A stretch of DNA of 64,000 nucleotides, taken from positions 124,001 to 188,000 of the forward strand of contig NZ_JAKRGB010000008.1 in NCBI RefSeq assembly GCF_022347725.1. Reading direction: 5' to 3'. The DNA is from Ruegeria sp. Ofav3-42 (GTDB lineage Bacteria; Pseudomonadota; Alphaproteobacteria; Rhodobacterales; Rhodobacteraceae). Below are positions 25,597 through 34,333 of the stretch, piece by piece (the stretch's first letter is position 1; every line of letters begins with the position of its first letter). Under the pieces are notes generated by a model that saw only the letters and a list, made by a program, of their open reading frames with translations, was not told where the DNA came from and did no database searches. The position numbers were made by a program, and so were the translations under genes.

Positions 25597-26190
25597 CTAC
25601 AGTTCCTTCCGCGCCCGTAGAGCAGCCGTAATCGTCCCGTCATCCAGATAATCCAGCTCGCCCCCGATCGGCACACCCTGCGCCAGTGAGGTCAGGCGGA
25701 CCTGCCCCTCCAACTGATCGGCGATGTAATGGGCGGTAGTCTGGCCATCGACGGTGGCGTTCAGGGCCAGAATGACCTCGGAAATCCCCTCGGCCAACAC
25801 CCGATCCTTGAGGCGTGGAATGCGCAACTCGTCCGGACCAACCCCGTCCAGCGCCGAAAGCGTTCCGCCCAGAACGTGATAGCGGCCTTTGAAAACCCCG
25901 GCACGCTCCATCGCCCAGAGGTCGGCGACGTCCTCGACCACGCACAGCTCTCCGGTTGCGCGGTCCTCGCTGTCGCAGATGTCACAGATGTCGGTGGTGC
26001 CGACATTTCCGCAGTTCAGGCATTCACGGGCGGTGATGGCCACTTGTTGCATTGCGTCGGAAAGGGGTGTCAGCAACAGGGCGCGTTTACGGATCAGGTG
26101 CAGAACGGCTCGGCGGGCCGAGCGGGGGCCGAGGCCCGGCAGCTTGGCCATCAGGTCGATCAGATTGTCGATGTCGCTGTTCGAACTCAC
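25597..26190 (-). CDS. recR: Recombination mediator RecR
   Basis: Works with RecF/RecO to load RecA on gapped DNA. The 197-residue protein has the N-terminal helix-hairpin-helix ([17 protein letters not shown]), a C4 zinc finger ([16 protein letters not shown], about 57-72) and a Toprim domain starting [14 protein letters not shown]. It is the third gene of a dnaX-ybaB-recR series, a conserved bacterial order, though hairpins separate all three here. Confidence 0.97.
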   Translation of the reverse strand: MSSNSDIDNLIDLMAKLPGLGPRSARRAVLHLIRKRALLLTPLSDAMQQVAITARECLNCGNVGTTDICDICDSEDRATGELCVVEDVADLWAMERAGVFKGRYHVLGGTLSALDGVGPDELRIPRLKDRVLAEGISEVILALNATVDGQTTAHYIADQLEGQVRLTSLAQGVPIGGELDYLDDGTITAALRARKEL

Positions 26191-26205
26191 CGCGCGTGCT
26201 CCTGC

Positions 26206-26236
26206 AAAAGGGCCGGGCTTGGGTGCCCGGCCTTTA
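26206..26236 (-). terminator. Hairpin between ybaB and recR
   Basis: GCCGGGC / GCCCGGC stem flanked by AAAGG and CCTTT; on the minus strand it ends CCCTTTTG. Probably a partial terminator that lowers recR expression relative to ybaB. Confidence 0.65.
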
Positions 26237-26254
26237 GGTCGTCAGGAGTTTCTA

Positions 26255-26599
26255 TCAGAACGGCAGCTTGATGTCTGCGGGCAGACCCATGCTTTCGGTC
26301 AGTTTTGCCATCTCTGTCTGAGAGCGATCCGCCGCTTTGGTCTGTGCGTCCTTGATGGCGGCCAGGATAAGGTCTTCGACAACTTCCTTGTCGTCGCCGT
26401 TGAAGATCGACGGGTCGATATCCAGACCTTTCAGCTCGCCTTTTGCTGTGGCGGTGGCTTTAACCAGACCTGCACCGGATTCGCCGACAACCATGATGTT
26501 GTTCAGCTCTTCCTGCATATCGGTCATCTTGGTCTGCAAGTCTTGTGCAGATTTCATCATCTTGGCCATGTCGCCCAGACCGCCGAGTCCTTTGAGCAT
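26255..26599 (-). CDS. YbaB/EbfC family nucleoid-associated protein
   Basis: A 114-residue DNA-binding protein. It begins MLKGLGGLGDMAKMMKSAQDLQTKM, with a long helix, and has the family core VVGESGAGLVKATATAKGELKGLDIDPS. YbaB forms tweezer-like dimers that bind DNA and is usually encoded between dnaX and recR, as here. AGGAGAATAAC lies directly before the ATG on the minus strand. Confidence 0.95.
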   Translation of the reverse strand: MLKGLGGLGDMAKMMKSAQDLQTKMTDMQEELNNIMVVGESGAGLVKATATAKGELKGLDIDPSIFNGDDKEVVEDLILAAIKDAQTKAADRSQTEMAKLTESMGLPADIKLPF

Positions 26600-26659
26600 C
26601 GTTATTCTCCTGTAAATCGGTTTGCCGCTTAAATACGAGGGCTATCGGCATGGTACAAG

Positions 26660-26785
26660 GGGAGAGGTTCTCCCGCCGGTCGTCAAGGTCTTTGGCAAGA
26701 CCTTTCCTCCCGTTGGGCCCGGCAGCGCGGGCTCTGCCCGCGCTGCCGGGCCCAAGGCTGCTTAGGGTGATCGGCGCAAGCCGAT
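26660..26785. other. Array of four hairpins between dnaX and ybaB
   Basis: The 229-base spacer contains GGGAGA/TCTCCC (26660-26674), AAGGTC/GACCTT (26685-26704), a perfect 20-bp stem with a TCT loop (26713-26755) and ATCGGC-GCAA-GCCGAT (26770-26785). None has a strong T-tract. The long stem looks like a dispersed palindromic repeat; as RNA it could stabilise mRNA ends or attenuate the ybaB-recR transcript. Confidence 0.7.
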
Positions 26786-26828
26786 AGCCCGTGGCGGGCG
26801 CGGGAGTTTTCCAGTTCGCGAGCGCGGA

Positions 26829-28580
26829 TCAGTCTTCTTCGAACGGGTCCCATTCGTCTTCGACTTCGGGAAGGGCTTCGGTTTCGACCTTGGCGGCGCG
26901 TTCTTCAGGGGTTTCGATCCTTTTGATCCGCGCCTTTGGAAACTGCATGAGTACGGCTTGGACCAAAGGATGCTGTTCGGCCTGCGCTTTTAGCGCGAGG
27001 TCAGCCGCGTCGCGCACTTCGGCAATCGTCGCGGCATCGCCGTCCGCCACGATCGAAACGGCCCACCTGTTGCCAGTCCAGCGTTGCAAAGCCGAACCCA
27101 GCCTTTGAGGCAGATCGGTCGGCGCGTTGTCTGTGGGCGTGAACTCGATCCGTCCGGGTTGATAGGACACAAGGCGCACGCCGTTTTCGACCTCGACCAG
27201 CAGTTTGACGTCCCGGTTTGTCCGGATCAATTCAACCACGTGTTCAAATGTCGGATAGCGCGCCAGAGCCGTTTGGATGTCTTGCGCCAGAGCTGCCGTT
27301 GGTGCCCCCGCAGGCCCGCGTTGCGCGGCAACATAGGATGAAGACGTGGCATGGACTGGTGCATGAGACGGCGCGGACACTCCGCCTCCTGGACCTCCGT
27401 TCGGCGGGGGTGGCGGCGCGTCCTGCAGCCGTTTGATCAGCTCTTCGGGGCTGGGCAAATCGGCCACGTGAGTCAGGCGAATGATGGCCATTTCGGCAGC
27501 CATCATTGCGTTGGGTGCGGCAGAGACCTCTTCCAGCGCTTTCAGCAACATCTGCCACATCCGCGTCAGAACGCGCATGGGCAGAGCCTCGGCCATTTGC
27601 TGTCCCCGCGCGCGTTCGTCGGGCGAAACGGTCGGGTCTTCGGCTGCATCGGGCGTGATTTTTACGACGGAAACCCAATGGGTGATCTCGGCCAGATCGC
27701 GCAGCACAGCTAGCGGATCGGCACCTTCGGCATATTGACCGCTCAATTCGGTCAATGCCCCCGCCGCATCGCCACGCAGGATCATGTCCGTCAGGTCCAG
27801 CACCCGGCCCCGGTCGGCAAGGCCCAGCATCGCGCGCACCTGATCGGCGCTGGTTTCGCCCGCACCATGCGAGATTGCCTGATCCAGCAGCGAGGTTGCA
27901 TCACGCGCCGAGCCCTCGGCCGCGCGGGTGATCAGCGCCAGCGCATCCTCTGCGATCTGGGCGCCTTCGGCGGCAGCGATCTTGTTCAAAAGACCGATCA
28001 TGTCTTCGGGTTCGATCCGGCGCAGGTCAAACCGTTGACAGCGCGACAGAACCGTCACTGGAACTTTGCGGATTTCGGTTGTCGCGAAGATGAACTTCAC
28101 ATGTTCGGGCGGTTCCTCAAGCGTCTTGAGCAGTGCGTTGAAGGCACTGGTCGAGAGCATGTGAACTTCGTCGATGATGTAGATCTTGTAGCGTGCGCTC
28201 GCCGCTCGATAGCGAACGCTGTCGATTATCTCGCGGATGTCATTCACGCCGGTCCGGCTGGCGGCGTCCATTTCCATGACGTCGACGTGGCGGCCCTCCA
28301 TGATGGCCACACAATGCTCGCATTGGCCGCAGGGTTCGGTCGTCGGTTTGCCTTCACCATCAGGGCCAATACAGTTCATGCCCTTGGCGATGATCCGGGC
28401 CGTAGTGGTCTTACCTGTGCCGCGAATGCCGGTCATGATGAAAGCTTGCGCGATCCGATCCGCCTCGAACGCGTTTTTCAGCGTGCGCACCATTGCGTCC
28501 TGTCCAACCAGATCGGCAAAGGTTTCGGGGCGGTACTTGCGGGCAAGAACCTGATAGGCGGGGCTGGGCGTTTCGGTCAT
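26829..28580 (-). CDS. dnaX: DNA polymerase III subunit gamma/tau
   Basis: Clamp-loader ATPase of 583 residues. The AAA+ module has Walker A GIRGTGKTTTAR (about 49-60), a zinc site from C68 to CGQCEHC (about 83-90), Walker B IYIIDEVHML and the SRC motif LSRCQRF. Domain III follows, then a Pro/Ser-rich linker with poly-Pro (about 385-430) and a tau-specific C-terminal domain. I see no frameshift signal of the E. coli type. It heads the dnaX-ybaB-recR series. Confidence 0.97.
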   Translation of the reverse strand: MTETPSPAYQVLARKYRPETFADLVGQDAMVRTLKNAFEADRIAQAFIMTGIRGTGKTTTARIIAKGMNCIGPDGEGKPTTEPCGQCEHCVAIMEGRHVDVMEMDAASRTGVNDIREIIDSVRYRAASARYKIYIIDEVHMLSTSAFNALLKTLEEPPEHVKFIFATTEIRKVPVTVLSRCQRFDLRRIEPEDMIGLLNKIAAAEGAQIAEDALALITRAAEGSARDATSLLDQAISHGAGETSADQVRAMLGLADRGRVLDLTDMILRGDAAGALTELSGQYAEGADPLAVLRDLAEITHWVSVVKITPDAAEDPTVSPDERARGQQMAEALPMRVLTRMWQMLLKALEEVSAAPNAMMAAEMAIIRLTHVADLPSPEELIKRLQDAPPPPPNGGPGGGVSAPSHAPVHATSSSYVAAQRGPAGAPTAALAQDIQTALARYPTFEHVVELIRTNRDVKLLVEVENGVRLVSYQPGRIEFTPTDNAPTDLPQRLGSALQRWTGNRWAVSIVADGDAATIAEVRDAADLALKAQAEQHPLVQAVLMQFPKARIKRIETPEERAAKVETEALPEVEDEWDPFEED

Positions 28581-28736
28581 GTCTGCTCTGTCGGATTCGT
28601 ATCAGGAATGCAGCGTAGAGACCTGCGCCGCCCGCGTCCACAGCAGGCTGTGAGGAATTTGGGTTTGGACTGCATCGGGTGGGGCGATAAACCAATCGGC
28701 AGGGTCGAGTGACCGTTGCCAGAAGGAACGTAAATC

Positions 28737-29234
28737 TTGGCAGATTTTGCAATTTACGCGCTACGGGCTGGTTCGGGGACCTTGGCGCTGTCCCCATTGC
28801 CTGGCGGTGGCGGAAGGTATGCCGACGATCTGAAAGTGATTCACGACTGGCGCCCTGATCTGGTGATTTCCATGACGACTGAGACCGAGATGCAGCAAGC
28901 CGGGGCGGGCGGCTTTGGTCCGGATGTCCAAACCGGGTCTGCGGTCTGGCTGCACCTGCCGGTCGAGGATTTCGGAGCGCCGCCGCCGGAAATCGAAGCC
29001 CTTTGGCCCCAGGCCAGCGTAACTGCCCGACAGGTTTTGTCAGATGGTGGGCGTATTCTGGTGCACTGCCGGGGCGGTTGCGGGCGATCGGGGATGGTTG
29101 CCCTCAGGCTTATGGTTGAAAATGGTGAAGAGTCGAATCACGCACTCAGCCGGTTGCGTTCAGCCCGGCCTTGTGCGGTGGAAACGGATCAGCAGATGGC
29201 CTGGGCCATGAAGCCGACCCAAGGCGATCGGTGA
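28737..29234 (+). CDS. Protein-tyrosine-phosphatase-like protein
   Basis: A 165-residue protein with the P-loop HCRGGCGRSG (about 101-110), the CX5R active site of tyrosine/dual-specificity phosphatases, and an upstream LPVEDFGAPPPE segment likely to hold the general acid (VEDFGAP). Family members act on phosphotyrosine or other phosphate esters in the cytosol; the target is unknown. The start is TTG at 28737 with AAGGA ten bases upstream. The 3' end is 7 bases from the convergent cysteine-rich gene. Confidence 0.8.
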   Translation: MADFAIYALRAGSGTLALSPLPGGGGRYADDLKVIHDWRPDLVISMTTETEMQQAGAGGFGPDVQTGSAVWLHLPVEDFGAPPPEIEALWPQASVTARQVLSDGGRILVHCRGGCGRSGMVALRLMVENGEESNHALSRLRSARPCAVETDQQMAWAMKPTQGDR

Positions 29235-29241
29235 TCCAATA

Positions 29242-29649
29242 TCAGGTCGTGGCCTGCTGAACGAACTGTTGCGATGGGCGCGGCGCAAGAGCCGATGCCT
29301 GGAGCATGGCGCAGGGCAACGTGGTTAAGACACCGGTGGGCAGCGAAGCGATACCAGAGCCGAACATCATGTCCGCGTAGTCATCCAGCTTGTCCGCCGA
29401 GTCGTTCGTGTTTGCCCCACAATAAACCCTAATCCGGGATGGGCTGGCCCGAAACAGGGCGGTGCATCCTTCGCCGCAATGAGTCAGTTCGCTTGAGCCA
29501 TCCATTTCGAATTCACTGGTGGTTACCGGGCTTGCCGTCGCCATTGCTTCGGCAATCGCGCGGGCCATTCGGGCCAGTGCGGGGCAGTTTTTGCCCGTCT
29601 TTTGGCACATGGTTGCAGAAAACTCGTGCGTCGTTGTCTTCCAGATCAT
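29242..29649 (-). CDS. Cysteine-rich protein controlled by a B12 riboswitch
   Basis: A 135-residue protein with cysteines in a C-x6-C (CQKTGKNC, about 15-22), HCGEGC and YCG arrangement and a MARAIAEAMATA helix. This recalls thioredoxin-fold 2Fe-2S ferredoxin-like proteins. I start at ATG 29649, where GGAGGG lies six bases upstream; the longer frame would read back through the riboswitch. A cobalamin riboswitch of the same orientation lies about 100 bases upstream, so B12 should repress it. Vitamin B12-linked metal or redox chemistry, for instance cobalt handling, is plausible but unproven. Confidence 0.75.
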   Translation of the reverse strand: MIWKTTTHEFSATMCQKTGKNCPALARMARAIAEAMATASPVTTSEFEMDGSSELTHCGEGCTALFRASPSRIRVYCGANTNDSADKLDDYADMMFGSGIASLPTGVLTTLPCAMLQASALAPRPSQQFVQQATT

Positions 29650-29749
29650 GCTGCGCCCTCCGCGCGATGGACAGGGGACGTGGAACAGGTGTCTCAGCGA
29701 ACTGAAGACCTGCCCGGACACCCCGCCCGAGTTTCGGTTTTTCTTTCGA

Positions 29750-29945
29750 TGGCAGGTCTCCTGACTTGCGGGTCGTTGCTTTGCCGACCTTCCCAGCCTT
29801 TCGGCCAGTGGTGTTTCGGCATTGCTCACCGCTTACAGTTGCGGGGGCAGTCGCGGCCTTGGTCCGTTCCGGCATTGCCGGGCTGGACCGCACCGTGTTC
29901 CCTTTTCATCCCGCCCCAATATGAGGACGAGAACCATCACGCCAT
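29750..29945 (-). ncRNA. Cobalamin (AdoCbl) riboswitch
   Basis: On the minus strand the order is AAAAGGGAAC-ACGGTG, a variable arm, CCCCGCAACTGTAAGCGG, CCACTGG...GGGAAGG and finally GTCAGGAGACCTGCC, all hallmark blocks of the cobalamin family including the B12 box. The 5' limit is approximate. The 3' strand AGACCTGCC can also pair with GGCAGGTCT about 37 bases further down (plus-strand 29706-29714), a candidate expression platform. It governs the cysteine-rich gene at 29242-29649. Confidence 0.92.
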
Positions 29946-30096
29946 CGCTAGCGGTTGTAGGTGGCTTGAGTCAAGCAGGCTCTTTTTGCCGCTCGAAACG
30001 GACGTGTGGTCACTTTGGAAATCTATTGACTTTGATCTGCGAAAAGCGCCGATTGCAACAGGTGAACCGAACAGTTCAGATGCTTGCGAGGGCGCT

Positions 30097-30954
30097 ATGT
30101 TGGACGACACTCCGGTCGTTTTGACCGAAGATTTCAAGTTTGACGCCGGTTCGGCCAGCCTGTCGGCGCGGTTGTACATGCCTGCATCGACGCCGGACGT
30201 GGCGATTGTAATCCACGGCGCCACAGGGGTTCCGCGCGACTATTATCAACATTTTGCGCATTGGCTGGCGACGGAACAGGGGATGGCCTGCCTGACCTAT
30301 GACTATCGTGGCTTTGGTCATTCGCTGACCGCCCGGCTGCGCGATTCGAAGGCTACGATGGCCGATTGGGCCCTGATCGATATGCCCGCCGCTCGGGTTG
30401 AAATGCGCCGAAGATTCCCAGTCGCCAAGCAGTGGAGCATCGGCCATTCGGTCGGTGGAATGCTGGGGCCGATTCAGCCGGATATCGAGCAGATTGATCG
30501 GATGATCTGTGTCTGCTCGGGGTTGGTCACGTTATCCGATCACCCCTGGCCGTACCGCGCGCTGGCGACAATGTTCTGGTATGGTCACCCGCCATTGTTG
30601 GTGAAAGCACTGGGATACTTGCCGGGTAAGGCGCTGGGTTTCGGTTCTGATCTGCCCGCCAGTGTTTACTGGCAATGGCGCAAATGGTGCACCAACGCGC
30701 TGAACTACGTGCCGGACATTGGCAAGAGCCTGCCAGAAGCCAGATGGGCCGCGTCGGAAGCACCCGTTGATCTGTTCACAATGGACGACGATCAAGTGGT
30801 GCCCCCGAACGCGGTTTGGCGACTTGCCGATCTTTACGGTCCTAAGGCGCGCAGGCATCAACTGTCGCCGAAGGAGTTCGGCTTGACCGAGGTTGGCCAC
30901 ATCGGTGCATTTGCGCGCCGAAACGCGGCCATCTGGCCCCGGCTGATTGCTTGA
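30097..30954 (+). CDS. Alpha/beta hydrolase
   Basis: A 285-residue cytosolic hydrolase. The nucleophile elbow GHSVGG (about 112-117) carries the catalytic Ser, DDDQVV (about 233-238) the acid and EVGHIGAF (about 265-272) the His. An oxyanion-region HGATGVPRDYY follows strand 3. ATG 30097 has GCGAGGG upstream; longer readings include riboswitch-complement DNA. Substrate cannot be told. It is divergent from the riboswitch-controlled gene and convergent with rsgA, with 23 bases between stops. Confidence 0.87.
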   Translation: MLDDTPVVLTEDFKFDAGSASLSARLYMPASTPDVAIVIHGATGVPRDYYQHFAHWLATEQGMACLTYDYRGFGHSLTARLRDSKATMADWALIDMPAARVEMRRRFPVAKQWSIGHSVGGMLGPIQPDIEQIDRMICVCSGLVTLSDHPWPYRALATMFWYGHPPLLVKALGYLPGKALGFGSDLPASVYWQWRKWCTNALNYVPDIGKSLPEARWAASEAPVDLFTMDDDQVVPPNAVWRLADLYGPKARRHQLSPKEFGLTEVGHIGAFARRNAAIWPRLIA

Positions 30955-30977
30955 AACAGGCGCCGGAAATCCGGCAC

Positions 30978-32006
30978 CTATAGTCTTTTGCGCGACTTCT
31001 TCTCGTGCATCACAGAGCGCACCATTTTGCCAAAGGCTTTGTTACGCGCGCGTGATTGCGCCACGGTTTCCGAGTTTCTCTGATCCTCGCGGCGCAATTT
31101 CCACCAACGGTCCAGCCGTTCTGGCTCCAACGATCCATCTGTGATTGCTTCCTGCACAGCGCAGTCGGGTTCGGCGTTGTGTTGGCAATCGGCAAAACGG
31201 CAACGCTCGGCCAGTTCCAGAATATCCGAGAATACCTCATCCACACCATCCTGCGCATCCAGCAGTCGCAAAGCGCGCATGCCGGGTGTGTCTACAAGCC
31301 AGCCCCCGTTTCGCATCGGATGAAGCGCGCGGGATGTTGTTGTATGGCGGCCCCGCGCGTCGTCCTCACGAATGCCGGCCGTGGCCTCAGCCGAACCTGT
31401 CATAGCGTTCGCTAACGTCGTTTTGCCGACACCGGATGATCCGACGAGTGCAGCAGTCTGTCCGGCCGGGCACCAAGACAGGACCTGTTCAATTTCCGTG
31501 ACGTCCAGCGCGTTGACTGTAAGAACGGTCAGAAACGGGGCCAGCGACTCTGCGGGTTTGGCGAAGTTACTCGGATCGGCGCAGGTATCTGCCTGGGTCA
31601 ATACAACAACGGGATAACACCCGGCCTGATGGGCCAAAGCCAAATACCGCTCAAGACGAGCCAGATTAAAATCTGCATTGCAAGAGCTGACGATGAACAG
31701 CACGTCGACATTAGCGGCGATCAATTGCGCATCGGCACCGGTACCGGCGGCGCGTCGTTTCAATAAGCTTCGGCGCGCCAGCACATGTTGTACGCGGTAT
31801 TCAGGGTCGGTGAGCACCCAATCTCCAACCGCAAAATCTCCGGTTGGTCGGCCAGGGGTCAGCAATGGTGTTTCGCCATCAGCATTCACGCCGGTCAGAC
31901 GATCACGATGAACAGCAGTGACGCGAAAGGGTATGCACGAAGGATTGGCCGCATGTTGCGCAGCAAAGTGAGAGGACCATCCGAGGTCCGATAGTGTAAT
32001 GGACAT
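30978..32006 (-). CDS. rsgA: Ribosome small-subunit biogenesis GTPase RsgA
   Basis: Circularly permuted GTPase that checks late 30S assembly. In order: an OB-fold (to about 100), the G4-like LTQAD, then P-loop GSSGVGKTTL (about 198-207), DTPGMR as G3, and a C-terminal zinc site CRFADCQHNAEPDC. The start MSITLSDLGW at 32006 matches the family; the reading from 32057 adds 17 residues that do not. 342 residues. Confidence 0.95.
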   Translation of the reverse strand: MSITLSDLGWSSHFAAQHAANPSCIPFRVTAVHRDRLTGVNADGETPLLTPGRPTGDFAVGDWVLTDPEYRVQHVLARRSLLKRRAAGTGADAQLIAANVDVLFIVSSCNADFNLARLERYLALAHQAGCYPVVVLTQADTCADPSNFAKPAESLAPFLTVLTVNALDVTEIEQVLSWCPAGQTAALVGSSGVGKTTLANAMTGSAEATAGIREDDARGRHTTTSRALHPMRNGGWLVDTPGMRALRLLDAQDGVDEVFSDILELAERCRFADCQHNAEPDCAVQEAITDGSLEPERLDRWWKLRREDQRNSETVAQSRARNKAFGKMVRSVMHEKKSRKRL

Positions 32007-32166
32007 TGTTCTGCCTGTGTTCAGGTACAGCAAACCGTCAGGATGGCAGACGCGCATCCATTGGTGATGTGTTCAGGCAGGGGTAGGGGTAAGGCTTAGA
32101 ACCACTCTGCCCGAAGGGTTTTTGCTACAATCATAAAAGCCCTCCTGCGGCTGATGGCCTGAGTAA

Positions 32167-32264
32167 GTGAGAGGTTGGACATCGACCCAAGCGGGGCTCG
32201 TTGTGGCTGCTTCCTTCCGGACCTGACCAGGTTGGCGAGGCGCTCGCCCGCGCCAACCTCTCAA
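32167..32264 (-). ncRNA. ffs: Signal recognition particle RNA, small bacterial 4.5S type
   Basis: The minus strand carries the invariant GGTCAGGTCCGGAAGGAAGC apical core, closed by a long helix whose ends GAGAGGTTGG and CCAACCTCTC pair perfectly. The core is the Ffh-binding symmetric/asymmetric loop and tetraloop. Length is about 98 nt. Ends are set by the outer helix and could be off by a few bases. The remaining 160 bases towards rsgA show no further gene. Confidence 0.95.
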
Positions 32265-32302
32265 GGGGTGATATAGGGAAGGCCCACGCAAAAGACAACC
32301 CG

Positions 32303-34225
32303 TCAGAGCGAGAGTTGAATTTGCAGAAACCCCTCCGGGTCCACACCCTCAAGCTTGGGGCTGAGCTGTACGATTTCCGCGATGTGTTCCTGCGCCTTTG
32401 GACTGGTTTTCAAAAGCGCTGAGGCACCGGGCAGAGGCGCGAGGGTGAAAGGGCAAGGACCTTGACCCAGCGATTCTTCTGGCGAACCTCCGGTTAGGTA
32501 GTCCTTCAGGACCTGTTGAATGGACAAAGTCGGTAGAGTGATCGCTTCAGCCTCTTGGACGAACGGAAAATGCCCACCTCCGTTTGCACGGTAGTTGTTC
32601 AGCGCGACGACAAAACGCTGGTCTGCCGCTACTTCTTGACCACCAAAGCGGATGTCTGACACGCGTCGGTGTTCCGGGTTGATCAAATGCCCGTTGGCGT
32701 CAAAGCGCGGAGGTACGCTCAGGTCGATCACATAGTTCAGGCCGAACAGAACATCGAAATTGTGCCCTGCACGATCTGGATTTACCAATTCGACGTGCCT
32801 GCCTGTTTTCATCTGATTGAAAACGCCAGCCGACATTTCAAGCCAGTTTATAGTTTGTTTTCCGGAGACAACGACCGCCCTGAGCTCGTTGGGAAAGATA
32901 CTCAGGTCGGTCACGTGGCGCATGCGAACCACACCAGCGGGGACGTCCGTAAAAAAACGCGGCCCTGCGCGGCCTCCGAATTTCGACGGCGCTGCGGCGG
33001 ACAGCATTGGCGTGCCCTCCCAGTCCGTCCCCTTCAAATGTTGACGCAATTCAGCGGCTTGTGCTGCTGCAACCATCGCAAGCCCGCGGTCCTTGGCGCA
33101 AAAACTAAAGTAGCTGTGCAAGTGTCGATCCGTGCGCCCAACGGGTTCATCGGCACGCTGGCGCGTTGCGGCATGCAAATCGGAAAACAGGGTCACAATC
33201 TCGGGATCCTCCGGCACCGGGGCTGCACCTGATACCGGCCGCAACTCGGCCTGCTGTGTTTCAACCGACCACTTCCCACCTTCTGTCATGGTGAGGGTTA
33301 AATCGATGAGGCCCAGATGCGTTCCGGCCGATCCTGGCATGACGACCGGTACCCCGTGTACAAGACCGCTGGCGGCATCAACATGTTCAAGCCCTGCATG
33401 TGATGAGCCAGGCAGCGTCAAATGCGTGTGCCCAGCGACGATTGCATCGATACCATTGATGGCCGCGAGGGGTATAACCGCGTTTTCCAGATCGGGCTCT
33501 GGGTCAGAGGAATCCAGCCCGGAATGGGCAAGTGCCACAATCAATTCGCACCCTTGGGACCGAAGTTCCGACACTTTGGTCCGTGCGCATGGCAGGATGT
33601 CGTCGATCTGCACCTTGTCCTCAAGTCGGTGGGATTCCCATTTCCGGGTCTGCGGCGGCAATACCGAGAAGACGCCGATTTTCAGCGCAACGGGTTTTCC
33701 ATCTACGTCCACGGGCCGGTTCAAAATCACATGGTCCCGCCACGCGGAAGGTTTACCCATTCGTCGCACGTTGCTGCAAATCACGGGGCAGGGCGCTTGC
33801 GAAAGAATGTGGTCCAGCACGTCCAGTCCGAATCCGAAGTCATGATTGCCCAACCCGATCGCATCATATCCAAGCACCCCAAAGGCCTGCATCACAGCGT
33901 GGCGCTCATTTTGTTGTTCTGCAGCCAAGTCTCCTGCTGGTGTTCCCTGCAGCGAATCCCCATTGTCAAAAAGCAGCACCAGGGCGTCGCGTGCCTGTTC
34001 GCGCGCTGCCCGGATCAGGCTCGCGGTTCGGGTCAGTCCGATCGAGGGTTCAGGAGTGTCAGAGTAGTAGTCAAAACTGCTCAAATTCATATGCAGGTCC
34101 GTCGTGGCCAGTATCCGGACCTGCAAAGTCTGCGATGGCAGAGAAGGGGAAAGTTTCAAAATTCTACTTCTGGCAGTTTTGTCATAGTCATTTTCCACAA
34201 AAAGATTATTCACTGCAAATTTCAA
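32303..34225 (-). CDS. cpdB: 2',3'-cyclic-nucleotide 2'-phosphodiesterase/3'-nucleotidase
   Basis: A 640-residue bifunctional enzyme that opens 2',3'-cyclic nucleotides and removes the 3' phosphate. The N-terminal metallophosphoesterase has ATTDLHMN (about 40-47), LGNHDFGFG and AGHTHLTLPG; the C-terminal 5'-nucleotidase domain has RANGGGHFPF near 560. At this start there is no signal peptide (MKFAVNNLFVENDYDKTARS), unusual because E. coli CpdB is periplasmic. Either the start is elsewhere or this homologue stays in the cytosol. It is divergent from nudC. Confidence 0.9.
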   Translation of the reverse strand: MKFAVNNLFVENDYDKTARSRILKLSPSLPSQTLQVRILATTDLHMNLSSFDYYSDTPEPSIGLTRTASLIRAAREQARDALVLLFDNGDSLQGTPAGDLAAEQQNERHAVMQAFGVLGYDAIGLGNHDFGFGLDVLDHILSQAPCPVICSNVRRMGKPSAWRDHVILNRPVDVDGKPVALKIGVFSVLPPQTRKWESHRLEDKVQIDDILPCARTKVSELRSQGCELIVALAHSGLDSSDPEPDLENAVIPLAAINGIDAIVAGHTHLTLPGSSHAGLEHVDAASGLVHGVPVVMPGSAGTHLGLIDLTLTMTEGGKWSVETQQAELRPVSGAAPVPEDPEIVTLFSDLHAATRQRADEPVGRTDRHLHSYFSFCAKDRGLAMVAAAQAAELRQHLKGTDWEGTPMLSAAAPSKFGGRAGPRFFTDVPAGVVRMRHVTDLSIFPNELRAVVVSGKQTINWLEMSAGVFNQMKTGRHVELVNPDRAGHNFDVLFGLNYVIDLSVPPRFDANGHLINPEHRRVSDIRFGGQEVAADQRFVVALNNYRANGGGHFPFVQEAEAITLPTLSIQQVLKDYLTGGSPEESLGQGPCPFTLAPLPGASALLKTSPKAQEHIAEIVQLSPKLEGVDPEGFLQIQLSL

Positions 34226-34333
34226 GGCTTAGCTGTGTTCATTCGATGGCAACTTGAGCTCGCGCGCGCGGAATGCCGTTGCAACTGTCGGATCGTCATG
34301 GCAGCCCTGTGCAGACAAGCCTAAGGATCTGTT

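Noticed and set aside
26829-28580. Programmed frameshift in dnaX for gamma production
   Set aside because: No A-AAA-AAG slippery sequence with a following stop and stem was seen in the frame; the gene reads through as full-length tau.
29602-30096. N-terminal extension of the alpha/beta hydrolase reading from 29602
   Set aside because: The extension runs through DNA complementary to the cobalamin riboswitch and has no protein-like features; the ATG at 30097 has a good ribosome-binding site.
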